Of a stretch of 64,000 nt of DNA, positions 34,746 through 45,380 are shown piece by piece. The DNA is taken from positions 4,908,868 to 4,972,867 of the forward strand of contig NZ_KB913037.1 of the NCBI RefSeq assembly GCF_000384295.1. Direction: 5' to 3'. The stretch comes from Amycolatopsis balhimycina FH 1894 (GTDB taxonomy: Bacteria; Actinomycetota; Actinomycetes; Mycobacteriales; Pseudonocardiaceae). Made by a program: the position numbers and the translations under genes. How positions within the stretch are numbered: position 1 is the stretch's first letter; each line of letters begins with the position of its first letter. The notes below the pieces were generated by a model. It worked only from the letters and a program-made list of their open reading frames with translations. It made no database searches and had not been told where the DNA came from.

Positions 34746-35366
34746 CTAGTTCCGTGCTTTCAGGGACTGCAGCGCCAGGTCGGCGGCGTGCGCCGACATG
34801 TCGCACAGCTGCGGCTGCGTGAGCTTGCCGCGGGTGATGGCGAAGGTCTGGACGGCCAGCGTCTGGCCCTTCGCGACGCCGACGAGCGTCTCGCAGTCGG
34901 CCGGGTCGCCGGCCGCGCGGTAGTTCGTCAGCGCCGGGTAACCGCCGATGGTCTTCGGCTCGGTGGTCATGCTGTTCTTCTTGCGGGCCCCGGTGATCCA
35001 CTGGTCGAGGTCCGCGGCCACCGCCCGCACGTGGTAGGAGTGCACCGGCTCGGCGCCGTCGGCGTCGAACACGCAGGTCGGCCCGTCCGTGGGGACTTTG
35101 ACACTTCGAGGGAGGCTCGTGATGTTCAGGTTGTCGAGCTGCACCTGCGGGAAGATCTCGCACAGGTCGACGCCCAGCAGCGGCAGGTCGGCCGGGCGCT
35201 GCGGCAGCTGGGCCGCCTTGGCGCTCTGCGAAGCCGCGGTCGCGGCCGTCTCGACCGGATAGGGGGTGCCGCCGGTGCCCGCCGAACAGCCGGCGAGCGC
35301 CGCGGTCGCGAGCACGCCCCCGGTGATCCGCCACCGCCGGTTACGCACCGTGCTTGCCGCGGTCAC
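34746..35366 (-). CDS. DUF3558-family lipoprotein in the ESX cassette
   Basis: A 206-residue lipoprotein: a basic N-terminus, one hydrophobic helix and lipobox LAGC (about 24-27), then a DUF3558-type domain with conserved Cys (about 69, 97, 160 and 188) in DLCEIFP, PTCVFD, DCETLV and QLCDMS. Such lipoproteins often accompany ESX substrate genes in Pseudonocardiaceae. It overlaps the upstream gene by 26 bp; GTG 35348 would cut the overlap to 8 bp and may be the true start. Confidence 0.8.
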   Translation of the reverse strand: MTAASTVRNRRWRITGGVLATAALAGCSAGTGGTPYPVETAATAASQSAKAAQLPQRPADLPLLGVDLCEIFPQVQLDNLNITSLPRSVKVPTDGPTCVFDADGAEPVHSYHVRAVAADLDQWITGARKKNSMTTEPKTIGGYPALTNYRAAGDPADCETLVGVAKGQTLAVQTFAITRGKLTQPQLCDMSAHAADLALQSLKARN

Positions 35367-35721
35367 CGAACACTGCCGCCTTCTCCTCGTCGCTGATCTT
35401 GTAGTCCTTCGCGGCTTCGCGCAGCTGCGAAACCAGCCGCTTGAGCCCGGCGACGTACTCGCGGACCTGGCCGGCGTAGGACCGGTCGCCGTCCGCGATC
35501 AGGCTGTTCCACGCCTCGATCGACTGGGTGCTGATCACGTCGGCGGACGGCGCGTCGATCCGCAGCTCGCCGAGCCGGGTGAGCAGCTGGTCCTCGAGGG
35601 CGTTGGCCTGGTCTTCGACGATGCGGGCGACGTCGAGGAGCTTGTCCGGGCGGACCAGGACGTCCGCGGCCGCGGGCGCCACCGGGACCGCCGAGCTGAG
35701 GTCGTACGAGGGTCCTGACAT
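35341..35721 (-). CDS. Small helical ESX-type secreted protein with YxxxD signal
   Basis: A 126-residue predicted helical hairpin with a WNS turn (W71-S73) between the helices and a C-terminal YxxxD signal (YKISD, Y107-D111). Both features fit a WXG100-like type VII secretion substrate even though glycine is replaced by serine. It is the first gene of the cassette: ATG 35721 has GGGGAGAG upstream. The PPE-like product two genes downstream could be its heterodimer partner, as in PE/PPE pairs. Confidence 0.72.
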   Translation of the reverse strand: MSGPSYDLSSAVPVAPAAADVLVRPDKLLDVARIVEDQANALEDQLLTRLGELRIDAPSADVISTQSIEAWNSLIADGDRSYAGQVREYVAGLKRLVSQLREAAKDYKISDEEKAAVFGDRGKHGA

Positions 35722-35845
35722 GCTCTCCCCTGACGTCGTACGGACAGTGACCGGCCGGCTCCCGTCGAGGCTACCAACGAGCGTGTGGCGGCAGCCTGAG
35801 TTTGGACGAAGAACGGTTCGGGCCGGTTCCCCCGATCCGGGAAAG

Positions 35846-37120
35846 TCAGGCGCGTTGCTTCGCCGTCGGCGCGCCGATCTCCCCGTTCGCCGCCTTCAGC
35901 GCGATGTCGGTGCGGTGGTGCGAGCCCGCGAGGTGGACCTTCTCGACGGTTTCGTAGGCGTGCTTGCGGGCCGACTTGAGCGTCTTGCCCGTGCCGACGA
36001 CCGACAGCACGCGGCCGCCGGCGGAGACGACGGCGCCGTCGTCACGGCGGCGCGTCCCGGCGTGCAGGACGCCTTCCAGCTCGGCCCCGGTGATGACGTC
36101 GCCGGTGCGCGGCTTGCCCGGGTAGCCGTCGGCGGCGATCACGACGGTGACCGCGGCGCCGCCCGCCCACTCCAGCGGCGGGTGCTCGGCGAGCTTGCCG
36201 GTGGCGGTGGCGTGCATGAGGCCGGCGATCGGCGTGCGCAGCAGCGCCAGCACGACCTGCGTCTCGGGGTCGCCGAAGCGGCAGTTGAACTCGATGACCT
36301 GCGGGCCTTCGGAGGTGAGCGCGAGCCCGGCGTAGAGCAGGCCGGAGAACGGCGCGTCACGCGCGACGAGCTCGTCGGCGACCGGCTGGACGACCTTCTC
36401 GACCAGCTCGCCGACCAGGTTCTCGGGCGCCCACGGCAGCGGCGCGTACGCACCCATGCCGCCGGTGTTCGGGCCCGCGTCGTCGTCGCCGACGCGCTTG
36501 AAGTCCTGCGCGGGCAGCAGCGGCACGACGGTGCTGCCGTCGACGAAGCAGAACAGCGACGCCTCCGGACCGTCCAAATAGGACTCCAGGAGGACCGGGT
36601 GGCCGCCGTCGAGGAGCATGATCGCGTGCTTGCGCGCGACGTCGTAGTCGGTGGTGACGACGACGCCCTTGCCGGCGGCCAGCCCGTCGTCCTTGACCAC
36701 CCACGTCGGGCCGAAGCGGCCGAGCGCGGCGTCGAGGCGGGCCGGGTTGTCGACCACCTCGCACCGCGCGGTCGGCACGTTCGCCGCGGCCATGACGTCC
36801 TTCGCGAACGCCTTCGAGCCTTCGATGCGGGCCGCCGCGGCCGACGGGCCGAAGCAGGCGATGCCCGCCTTGCGGACGGCGTCGGCGACGCCGGCGACGA
36901 GCGGGACCTCCGGCCCGACCACCACCAGGTCGGCCTGCCAGCTCTTCGCGAGCGCCGCGACCGCTTCGGGGTCGGACGCCTCGACGCCGAGCTGCTCGGC
37001 CATCGCGGCCGTCCCGGCGTTGCCGGGCGCGCAGGCCAGGGCCGTGACGGTGGGGTCGCCGGACGCCGCGAGGACGAGTGCATGCTCACGGGCGCCGGAG
37101 CCGATTACCAGTACGCGCAC
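35846..37120 (-). CDS. purD: Phosphoribosylamine-glycine ligase (GAR synthetase)
   Basis: PurD joins phosphoribosylamine and glycine with ATP (step 2 of purine synthesis). The 424-residue ATP-grasp enzyme shows [13 protein letters not shown] at the start, [36 protein letters not shown] and [14 protein letters not shown] (the metal site). GTG 37120 is the family start; the 25 upstream open codons are not PurD-like. The next gene upstream is divergent, so purD has its own promoter. Confidence 0.95.
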   Translation of the reverse strand: MRVLVIGSGAREHALVLAASGDPTVTALACAPGNAGTAAMAEQLGVEASDPEAVAALAKSWQADLVVVGPEVPLVAGVADAVRKAGIACFGPSAAAARIEGSKAFAKDVMAAANVPTARCEVVDNPARLDAALGRFGPTWVVKDDGLAAGKGVVVTTDYDVARKHAIMLLDGGHPVLLESYLDGPEASLFCFVDGSTVVPLLPAQDFKRVGDDDAGPNTGGMGAYAPLPWAPENLVGELVEKVVQPVADELVARDAPFSGLLYAGLALTSEGPQVIEFNCRFGDPETQVVLALLRTPIAGLMHATATGKLAEHPPLEWAGGAAVTVVIAADGYPGKPRTGDVITGAELEGVLHAGTRRRDDGAVVSAGGRVLSVVGTGKTLKSARKHAYETVEKVHLAGSHHRTDIALKAANGEIGAPTAKQRA

Positions 37121-37298
37121 GCCGCACAGCGTATCGGCCCGCCTTCCCGGCGGACATTTCGCCGTCCCCGGGCACCCCGGGGAAGAGGAGTCCACCCGCC
37201 GTTTACCGCGGTGTCCACCCGGATACGCGCTTCGGACGCTTGCGACATCAAGGGTGACGCGGGTAGATCAGGGACACCCTGGGAAAAGAGGTCACCGG

Positions 37299-38435
37299 AT
37301 GAAGCGCAAACGTGTGGGTGTACTGGCACTGGCCGGGCTGGCGTTGCTGAGCGTCACCGGACTCACCGTCGGGGCGGCGAGCGCCACAGAAACCGGGTCC
37401 GCCGACGCGGCCGCGCACGGACGGGGCCACCATGACCCCGTGATCATCGGACACCGCGGCGCGCCCGGGTACCGGCCGGAGCACACCCTCGCCTCGTACG
37501 AGCTCGCCTACCGGATGGGCGTGGACTGGGTCGACGTCGACCTCGTGCCGACCAAGGACGGCCAGCTCGTCGCCCGGCACGAACCCGAGATCGGCGGCAC
37601 CACCGACGTCGCCAAGCACCCGGAGTTCGAGAACCGGAAGAAGACCGTCGTGCTCGACGGCGTCACGACGACCGGGTGGTTCACCCAGGACTTCACGCTG
37701 GCCGAGCTCAAGACGCTGCGCGCGGTCGAGCGGATCCCGCAGAACCGGCCGCACAACACGCTGTACGACGGCCGCTACCAGATCGCCTCCTACCAGGAGG
37801 TCCTCGACCTGACCAAGCGGCTGGGCCGGGAGCTGCACCGGACGCTGGGCACCTACCCCGAGGTCAAGCACTCGACGTTCTTCCAGTCGATCGGCAACCC
37901 GACCGAGCCGAAGCTGGTCTCGATCCTCAAGCGCAACGGCCTCGACCGGCCGGACGCGCCGGCGATCATCCAGTCGTTCGAGGTGTCGAACCTGATCGAC
38001 CTGCACCAGCAGCTCCGGACGCCGCTGCTGCAGCTGACCTCGGCGACCGGCGCCCCGGCGGACTTCGTCGCGAAGGGCGACAAGCGGACGTACGCGGACC
38101 TCGTGACGCCGCAGGGGCTGCGTGAGGTCGCGAAGTACGCGAAGTACTTCGGGCCGGACAAGGCGCAGGTCATCCCGCGGGACGCCGCCGGCAACCTGGG
38201 CACGCCGACCGCGCTCGTCGCGGACGCGCACAAGGCGGGCCTGAAGGTGCAGCCGTACACGTTCCGGAACGAGAACCCGTTCCTGCCGGCCAACCTGCGC
38301 TCGTCGGCCGAGCCGGACGCCTACGGCGACGTCTTCACCGAGGAAGCGGCGTTCTTCAAGGCCGGCGTCGACGGCTTCTTCGCCGACCAGCCGGACACCG
38401 CGCTGGAGTCGCTGCACGCGTTCCTGGGCCGCTAG
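37299..38435 (+). CDS. Secreted glycerophosphodiester phosphodiesterase
   Basis: A 378-residue exported GDPD of the periplasmic GlpQ type. Signal peptide about 1-31 (MKRKRVGVLALAGLALL...). The catalytic start GHRGAPGYRPEHTLASYELA is intact, with the second His in LVARHEPE. The metal-binding E-x-D pair appears as DVD in VDWVDVDLV, a conservative change. It hydrolyses glycerophosphodiesters to glycerol-3-phosphate and an alcohol. ATG 37299 follows AAAGAGGTC. Probably monocistronic. Confidence 0.9.
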   Translation: MKRKRVGVLALAGLALLSVTGLTVGAASATETGSADAAAHGRGHHDPVIIGHRGAPGYRPEHTLASYELAYRMGVDWVDVDLVPTKDGQLVARHEPEIGGTTDVAKHPEFENRKKTVVLDGVTTTGWFTQDFTLAELKTLRAVERIPQNRPHNTLYDGRYQIASYQEVLDLTKRLGRELHRTLGTYPEVKHSTFFQSIGNPTEPKLVSILKRNGLDRPDAPAIIQSFEVSNLIDLHQQLRTPLLQLTSATGAPADFVAKGDKRTYADLVTPQGLREVAKYAKYFGPDKAQVIPRDAAGNLGTPTALVADAHKAGLKVQPYTFRNENPFLPANLRSSAEPDAYGDVFTEEAAFFKAGVDGFFADQPDTALESLHAFLGR

Positions 38436-38455
38436 GTTCGCCCGAAAGTGATTGG

Positions 38456-38561
38456 CCGTGAATGGCACATCGAGGGACTAGAATTGGCGCAGTGGCGCGT
38501 CAGCGCCTCCGTTGAGGGTGGTGGCGGGGGCATGGATGAACCCTCAATGTGCCATTCACGG
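38456..38561. repeat. Interrupted copy of the GTGAATGGCACATTGAGGG palindrome
   Basis: Left half at 38456-38479 and right half at 38541-38561 match the arms of the intact elements, with one C/T change, but are separated by 61 bp instead of 1-3. The insert carries a 36-bp segment (38493-38529) repeated with few changes at 55409-55444. This copy lies between two genes on the same strand, unlike the three intact ones. Confidence 0.75.
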
Positions 38562-38578
38562 CTTCGGGGGGGGGACCT

Positions 38579-39523
38579 GTGCAGGGGGAGATCGACCGGC
38601 TGGCCGGGGAACACGGATTTTCCGGTGTCCTGCTGGTGAGCCGGGGTGACGAGACGTTGTTCGCGAAGGCGTACGGGCACGCGCACCTCGGGTACGGCGT
38701 GGAGAACACCGTCGACACTCGGTTCGCGATCGCCAGCGGCACCAAGGGCCTGACCGCGCTCGTCGTCGTCGGCCTGGTCGCCGAGGGACGGCTGCGGCTG
38801 GAGACCACCGCCCGTGAAGTCCTCGGCGACGACCTGCCGCTGATCGACGACCGGGTGACCGTCGAGCACCTGCTGACGCACACCTCCGGCATCGGCGACT
38901 ACTGCGACGAGGAAGCGGACCCGCCGCCGACCCCGCTCCTCGCCACGTCGGCCGACTACCTCGCGGCGCTCGACGGGTATCCGCAGATCTCCCCGCCGGG
39001 CACGGAGTTCCGGTACCACAACGGCGCGTTCGCCGTGCTCGGCCTGATCGCCGAACGGATCGCCGGCATACCTTTCGCCGACCTCGTCCGGACCCGCGTG
39101 ACCGAGCCCGCGGGCATGGCGGACACCGCGTTCCTCCGCTCGGACGCGCTGCCCGGCCGGACGGCCACCGGGTACCTGGAAGACGGCCGCACCAACGTGT
39201 TCAGCCTGCCCGTCGTGGGCTACGCGGACGGCGGGATCTACAGCTCCGCGCCGGATTTCCGGAAGTTCTGGCCGGCGTTCCTGGCCGGCCGGATCGTGCC
39301 GCGGGAGTGGGTGGACCGGATGCTCAGCCCGCACGCCGACGGCTACGGGCTGGGGTTCTGGCTGCCCGGGGACGGCGGGGTCCGGCTGGTCGGCGGCGAC
39401 CACGGCGTCACGTTCCTGAGCACGCACCGGCCGTCGTCCGGGCTCACCGCGACCCTGATCTCGAACAACCACCGAGGTGGCGGGCCCCTCCTGCGGCTGG
39501 ACGAGTTCTTCACGGAGGCTTGA
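38579..39523 (+). CDS. Serine hydrolase, class C beta-lactamase/DD-peptidase family (S12)
   Basis: A 314-residue S12-type serine hydrolase. Nucleophile motif S-x-x-K is S53-G-T-K56, the tyrosine motif is Y146-H-N148, and the third motif appears as GGDHG near residue 277. No signal peptide is evident, so it is probably a cytosolic esterase or peptidase rather than a resistance enzyme. GTG 38579 has a run of ten G just upstream; an in-frame ATG at 38549 lies inside the palindrome and is less likely. Confidence 0.85.
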   Translation: MQGEIDRLAGEHGFSGVLLVSRGDETLFAKAYGHAHLGYGVENTVDTRFAIASGTKGLTALVVVGLVAEGRLRLETTAREVLGDDLPLIDDRVTVEHLLTHTSGIGDYCDEEADPPPTPLLATSADYLAALDGYPQISPPGTEFRYHNGAFAVLGLIAERIAGIPFADLVRTRVTEPAGMADTAFLRSDALPGRTATGYLEDGRTNVFSLPVVGYADGGIYSSAPDFRKFWPAFLAGRIVPREWVDRMLSPHADGYGLGFWLPGDGGVRLVGGDHGVTFLSTHRPSSGLTATLISNNHRGGGPLLRLDEFFTEA

Positions 39524-39593
39524 CACCTACCGGGACCCAGGCTAATTTCGGCAAATTCAAAGGTCTGGCCGTATACCTTTCAAGAGGTGCTCG

Positions 39594-41135
39594 ATGGATG
39601 TTTCCGACCAGCAGACCACCCCCGACCACGCCGACGACGACAGCGCCCGCCTGCACCAGCTGGGGTACGCGCAAGAGCTCAAACGGACGATGTCGGCGTT
39701 CTCGAACTTCGCCGTCTCCTTCACGATCATCTCGATCCTCTCCGGCTGCCTCACGCTCTACGGCACGGGAATGAAGACCGGTGGGCCGGCCGCGATGATC
39801 TGGGGCTGGGTCCTGGTCGGCTTCTTCGTGATCCTCGTCGGCCTCGGCATGGCGGAAGTGTGTTCCAGCTACCCGACCGCGGGCGGGCTGTACTACTGGG
39901 CGGCGAAACTGGCCCCGCGCAACGGCGCGGCCTGGTCGTGGTTCACCGGCTGGTTCAACCTGGTCGGCCAGATCGCCGTCACGGCGGGCATCGACTTCGG
40001 CGCCGCGCTGTTCCTCAACGCGTTCCTCGATCTGCAATGGGGCTTCACGGCCACGGCGGGGCACACGATCCTGCTGCTGGTGATCATCCTCGTGCTCCAC
40101 GGCCTGCTGAACACCTTCGGCGTCCGGCTGGTCGCGATCCTCAACAACGTCAGCGTGTGGTGGCACCTCGTCGGCGTGCTGGTCATCGTGGGTGTGCTGA
40201 CCTTCGTGCCCGCCAAGCACCAGGACGCGAGCTTCGTCTTCGGGGAGTTCGTCAACAAGACCGGCTGGACCTCGCCGATCTACGTGTTCGCGCTGGGCCT
40301 CCTGCTCGCGCAGTACACGTTGACCGGCTACGACGCTTCGGCGCACATGACGGAAGAGACGAAGAACGCCGCCAAGGCCGGGCCGCGCGGCATCGTCACC
40401 TCGATCCTCGTCTCCCTGGTCGCCGGGTGGATCCTGCTGATCGGCCTGACCTTCGCGATCCAGGACTACGACGGCGCGGTCGGCTCCGCGACGGGGGTGC
40501 CGCCCGCCCAGATCTTCATCGACGCCACCGGGGTCACCACCGGCAAGTTCCTCCTGCTCATCTGCATCGGCGCGCAGCTGTTCTGCGGGATGTCGTCGGT
40601 GACGGCCAACTCGCGGATGATCTACGCCTTCGCCCGTGACGGCGCGATCCCGGGCTCGGGCTTCTGGCACCGGATCAACAAACGGACCCAGACCCCGACC
40701 AACGCCGTCTGGCTCGCCGCCGTCGGCGCCTTGATCCTGGCCCTGCCGTACCTGTGGAGCGCGACGGCGTACTACGCGGTCACCTCCATCGCGGTCGTGG
40801 GTCTCTACGTCGCCTACGTGATTCCCGTGTTCCTCCGGGTCCGGCGAGGCGACTCGTTCGAACCGGGTCCGTGGCACCTCGGCAAGTGGGGGAAGCCGAT
40901 CGGTATCGTCGCGTCCGTCTGGGTCGCGTTCATCTTCGTGCTGTTCATGCTTCCGCCGGCGTCGCCGGTGACGGTGGATTCCTTCAACTACACGCCGATC
41001 GCGTTCCTCGTGGTCCTCGGCGGCGCGGGCATCTGGTGGGTGGTCTCGGCCCGGAAGTGGTTCACGGGCCCGAAGGTCCAGGGCTCCGAAGCCGAACTGG
41101 CCGCGGTGGAGCAGGAACTGAAGGAACTCGGCTGA
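39594..41135 (+). CDS. APC-family amino acid/GABA-type permease
   Basis: A 513-residue transporter with 12 predicted helices. The N-terminal block (LGYAQELKRTMSAFSNFAVS) and GLYYWAAKLAPRN are typical of the eukaryotic-type GABA/choline permease branch of the APC superfamily. It probably imports an amino acid, GABA or an amine by cation symport. ATG 39594 follows AAGAGGTGCTCG. The gene ends at a large palindrome that separates it from a convergent MFS gene. Confidence 0.88.
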   Translation: MDVSDQQTTPDHADDDSARLHQLGYAQELKRTMSAFSNFAVSFTIISILSGCLTLYGTGMKTGGPAAMIWGWVLVGFFVILVGLGMAEVCSSYPTAGGLYYWAAKLAPRNGAAWSWFTGWFNLVGQIAVTAGIDFGAALFLNAFLDLQWGFTATAGHTILLLVIILVLHGLLNTFGVRLVAILNNVSVWWHLVGVLVIVGVLTFVPAKHQDASFVFGEFVNKTGWTSPIYVFALGLLLAQYTLTGYDASAHMTEETKNAAKAGPRGIVTSILVSLVAGWILLIGLTFAIQDYDGAVGSATGVPPAQIFIDATGVTTGKFLLLICIGAQLFCGMSSVTANSRMIYAFARDGAIPGSGFWHRINKRTQTPTNAVWLAAVGALILALPYLWSATAYYAVTSIAVVGLYVAYVIPVFLRVRRGDSFEPGPWHLGKWGKPIGIVASVWVAFIFVLFMLPPASPVTVDSFNYTPIAFLVVLGGAGIWWVVSARKWFTGPKVQGSEAELAAVEQELKELG

Positions 41136-41139
41136 GAGT

Positions 41140-41190
41140 CCGTGAATGGCACATTGAGGGACTTGAAGTCCCTCAATGTGCCATTCACGG
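41140..41190. repeat. Perfect 25-bp inverted repeat at the convergent APC/MFS junction
   Basis: Arms 41140-41164 and 41166-41190 with one central base. Same sequence family as 24751-24811. It starts 4 bp after the permease stop and ends 2 bp before the MFS stop, filling the gap. Probable bidirectional terminator. Confidence 0.9.
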
Positions 41191-41192
41191 CT

Positions 41193-42428
41193 CTAGGTGG
41201 TGGCCGGGCGGGTGGCCGGGCTGACGTCGTCGCGGGCCGGGCTGTGGTGGCCGGGGCGGACGACCGTGACCGCCGCCGCGCCCAGGGCGCCGACGCCGGC
41301 GAACGCGTAGAAGCCCCACGGGTACGCGATTCCCGCCGTCAGCAGCGCGCCGCCGAGGATCGGGCCGGAGATCGCGCCGATCCGGCCGATGCCGGCGGCC
41401 CAGCCGAGGCCGGTCGCGCGGATCGCGTCCGGGTAGATCCGGCCGACGTAGGCGTACACGAGCACCTGGGCGCTGAACACGAAGCAACCGGTCAAGAACA
41501 CCGCCGCGTACAGCCCGACGGCGGGCAGCTTCACGCTCAGCAGCGCGAGGAACAACGCGCCCGCGCAGAACCAGACGATCGCCGACGGGCGGATGCCGAC
41601 CCGGTCGGCCACCCGGCCCGCGACGAGCAGACCCACGATGCCGCCGACGTTCAGCGTCAGCAGCAGGCTCAACGCGGCGCCGAGCGGGTAGCCGGCCTGG
41701 CGCATGATCTCCGGCAGCCAGGTGTTGAGCCCGTAGACCAGCAGCAGGCCCATGAACGACGTCGCCCAGAACGCGATCGTCGCGCGCAGCAGGCCGCCGC
41801 GGAACAGGCCGGCGACGGCGTGCCCGGCCGACCGCTCGGTCTCGCGGACCCGCTGGAACGTCTCGGACTCCGGCAGGAACTTCAGCATCAGCGGGATCAG
41901 CACGACGGCCGGGAGCGCGCCGGCGACGAACATCGCGCGCCAGCCCAGCGGCGAGATCAGCACGATGCCCAGCAGCGCGGTGAGCACCGCACCGACGTGG
42001 TAGCCGGTCATCACCGTGGTCGTGGCGCTGCCGGCCTTTCCGCGGCGCGCGTACTCCGTGACCAGCGTGATCGCCGTCGGCAGGCAGCCGCCGAGGCCGA
42101 GACCGGCGACGAACCGCAGCAGGCCGAAGACGAACGTGGACGGCGCGAAGGCGCACAGCAGCGTGCACAGCGAGAACAGCGCCACGGAGATGATCAGCGA
42201 CTTCCGGCGGCCGATGACGTCGGTGACCGTGCCGATCGCCAGGCCGCCCAGCATCATCCCGGCGAGCCCGACGGTCGACACGACCGAAGCCGTGGCGGGC
42301 GTCAGGTCCCAGACGTGGCCGCGGAGCAGCACGGGCAGCACGGTGCCGAGCACGACCAGGTCGAACCCGTCCAGCAGGACGGCGGTCCAGGCCAGGGGCA
42401 CGACCCAGGAGCGGGTGCCAGGGGACAT
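41193..42428 (-). CDS. MFS transporter, aromatic acid:H+ symporter (AAHS) type
   Basis: A 411-residue, 12-helix major facilitator protein. The start LDGFDLVVLGTVLPVLL with its acidic residues in helix 1, and the DVIGRRKSLI loop after TM2, are diagnostic of the PcaK/BenK aromatic acid:H+ symporter branch. It likely imports 4-hydroxybenzoate, protocatechuate or benzoate. No ring-cleavage gene is in the window. ATG 42428 has GGAGG upstream; the longer open frame is not coding. Confidence 0.88.
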   Translation of the reverse strand: MSPGTRSWVVPLAWTAVLLDGFDLVVLGTVLPVLLRGHVWDLTPATASVVSTVGLAGMMLGGLAIGTVTDVIGRRKSLIISVALFSLCTLLCAFAPSTFVFGLLRFVAGLGLGGCLPTAITLVTEYARRGKAGSATTTVMTGYHVGAVLTALLGIVLISPLGWRAMFVAGALPAVVLIPLMLKFLPESETFQRVRETERSAGHAVAGLFRGGLLRATIAFWATSFMGLLLVYGLNTWLPEIMRQAGYPLGAALSLLLTLNVGGIVGLLVAGRVADRVGIRPSAIVWFCAGALFLALLSVKLPAVGLYAAVFLTGCFVFSAQVLVYAYVGRIYPDAIRATGLGWAAGIGRIGAISGPILGGALLTAGIAYPWGFYAFAGVGALGAAAVTVVRPGHHSPARDDVSPATRPATT

Positions 42429-42471
42429 GGGAACCTCCGGTGGTGCGTCGGTGCACGTCATCCGCACACAT

Positions 42472-42486
42472 GTGCGTATTGCGAAC
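42472..42486 (-). promoter_or_regulatory. IclR-type operator-like site upstream of the aromatic acid transporter
   Basis: The minus strand reads GTTCGCAATACGCAC, matching GTTCG-N5-CGCAC, the half-site layout I recall for PcaR-type IclR regulators of aromatic catabolism. It lies 44 bp upstream of the transporter ATG, and the adjacent CACATGTG (42467-42474) is itself a palindrome. The match is short and from memory; no IclR gene is in the window. Confidence 0.35.
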
Positions 42487-42701
42487 AAGTATGCACGCGA
42501 CCCCCGACAGAATCCATCGCACTTCCACTCGCCGGAAGCCGAGCTGGGCCACGCGATCTGCGGAAAGATCACGCGCGCGGACCGGCTGGGTCGAGCAAGC
42601 GCTTCCGCATCGCGGGCACCCGTGCTCCCACCGCGTGAGAACCCGAGCGGACGGCCGTGAAATCGCTCACCCTGAAGCAAATCCGATCTTCAGGAGAGCC
42701 C

Positions 42702-43199
42702 ATGTCGCTGACCGACGTCATCGAAGGCACCCGCAAGGCTGTCGACGCCGACCCGCACAACGCCGCCGTTTCCTTCAGCGTCGACAACGTCCTGAAGCCC
42801 GGCACCAAGACCGAAGTCGCCGTCAAGGTGCGGGGCCACGAGTTCACCGTCGACGAACCGCCGGCGCTCGGCGGGACCGACCACGCCGCCAACCCCGTCG
42901 AGTTCGCGCTCGCCGCCCTCGGCTCCTGCCAGGTGATCACCTACCAGTTCTGGGCGGCGAAGCGCGGGATCCCGCTCGACTCGGTCAAGGTCACCGTCGA
43001 CGGCGACCTCGACCTGCACGGCTTCTTCGGCTTCTCCTTCAACACCCGCCCCGGTTTCGGGGACGTCCGCGTGTCGGTCGAGCTCGAAGGACCGGCGAGC
43101 CGGGAGCGCTACGAAGACCTCAAGCGCGAGGTCGACGAGCACTGCCCGGTGCTCGACCTGTTCCGGAACGAGACGCCGGTCAGCACGAAGCTGACTTAG
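42702..43199 (+). CDS. OsmC-family peroxide-reducing protein
   Basis: A 165-residue OsmC/Ohr-fold protein with both conserved cysteines: Cys76 in LGSCQVITY and Cys148 in EHCPVLD. It reduces organic hydroperoxides at a dithiol site and is associated with oxidative or osmotic stress. ATG 42702 has AGGAG at the right distance; the 15 open codons before it are not part of the family. Divergent from the AAHS transporter across a 273-bp regulatory gap and convergent with purA. Confidence 0.88.
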   Translation: MSLTDVIEGTRKAVDADPHNAAVSFSVDNVLKPGTKTEVAVKVRGHEFTVDEPPALGGTDHAANPVEFALAALGSCQVITYQFWAAKRGIPLDSVKVTVDGDLDLHGFFGFSFNTRPGFGDVRVSVELEGPASRERYEDLKREVDEHCPVLDLFRNETPVSTKLT

Positions 43200-43203
43200 C
43201 CGC

Positions 43204-45247
<2,044 letters not shown>

Positions 45248-45286
45248 TCCACACCGTACGGTTCGTCGCGGACAACGCGGTGTTCA

Positions 45287-45315
45287 TTGACGGGCAGCAA
45301 CATGTCACCTATACG
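45287..45315 (+). promoter_or_regulatory. Sigma-70-like promoter for the secreted nuclease gene
   Basis: TTGACG (45287-45292) and TATACG (45310-45315) are separated by exactly 17 bp, placing a transcription start near 45322, about 59 bp before the nuclease ATG. It is the clearest consensus-type promoter noticed in the window. Confidence 0.65.
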
Positions 45316-45380
45316 TGTTGTACGCGCCACTCCCGTGCCTCAGGGTTAGCTGTCCCCACTTCTGACACGGAGGCAGCAAA

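Noticed and set aside
38579..39523. Beta-lactam resistance gene
   Set aside because: The S12 fold includes many cytosolic esterases, and no signal peptide is visible, so a resistance role is not supported.
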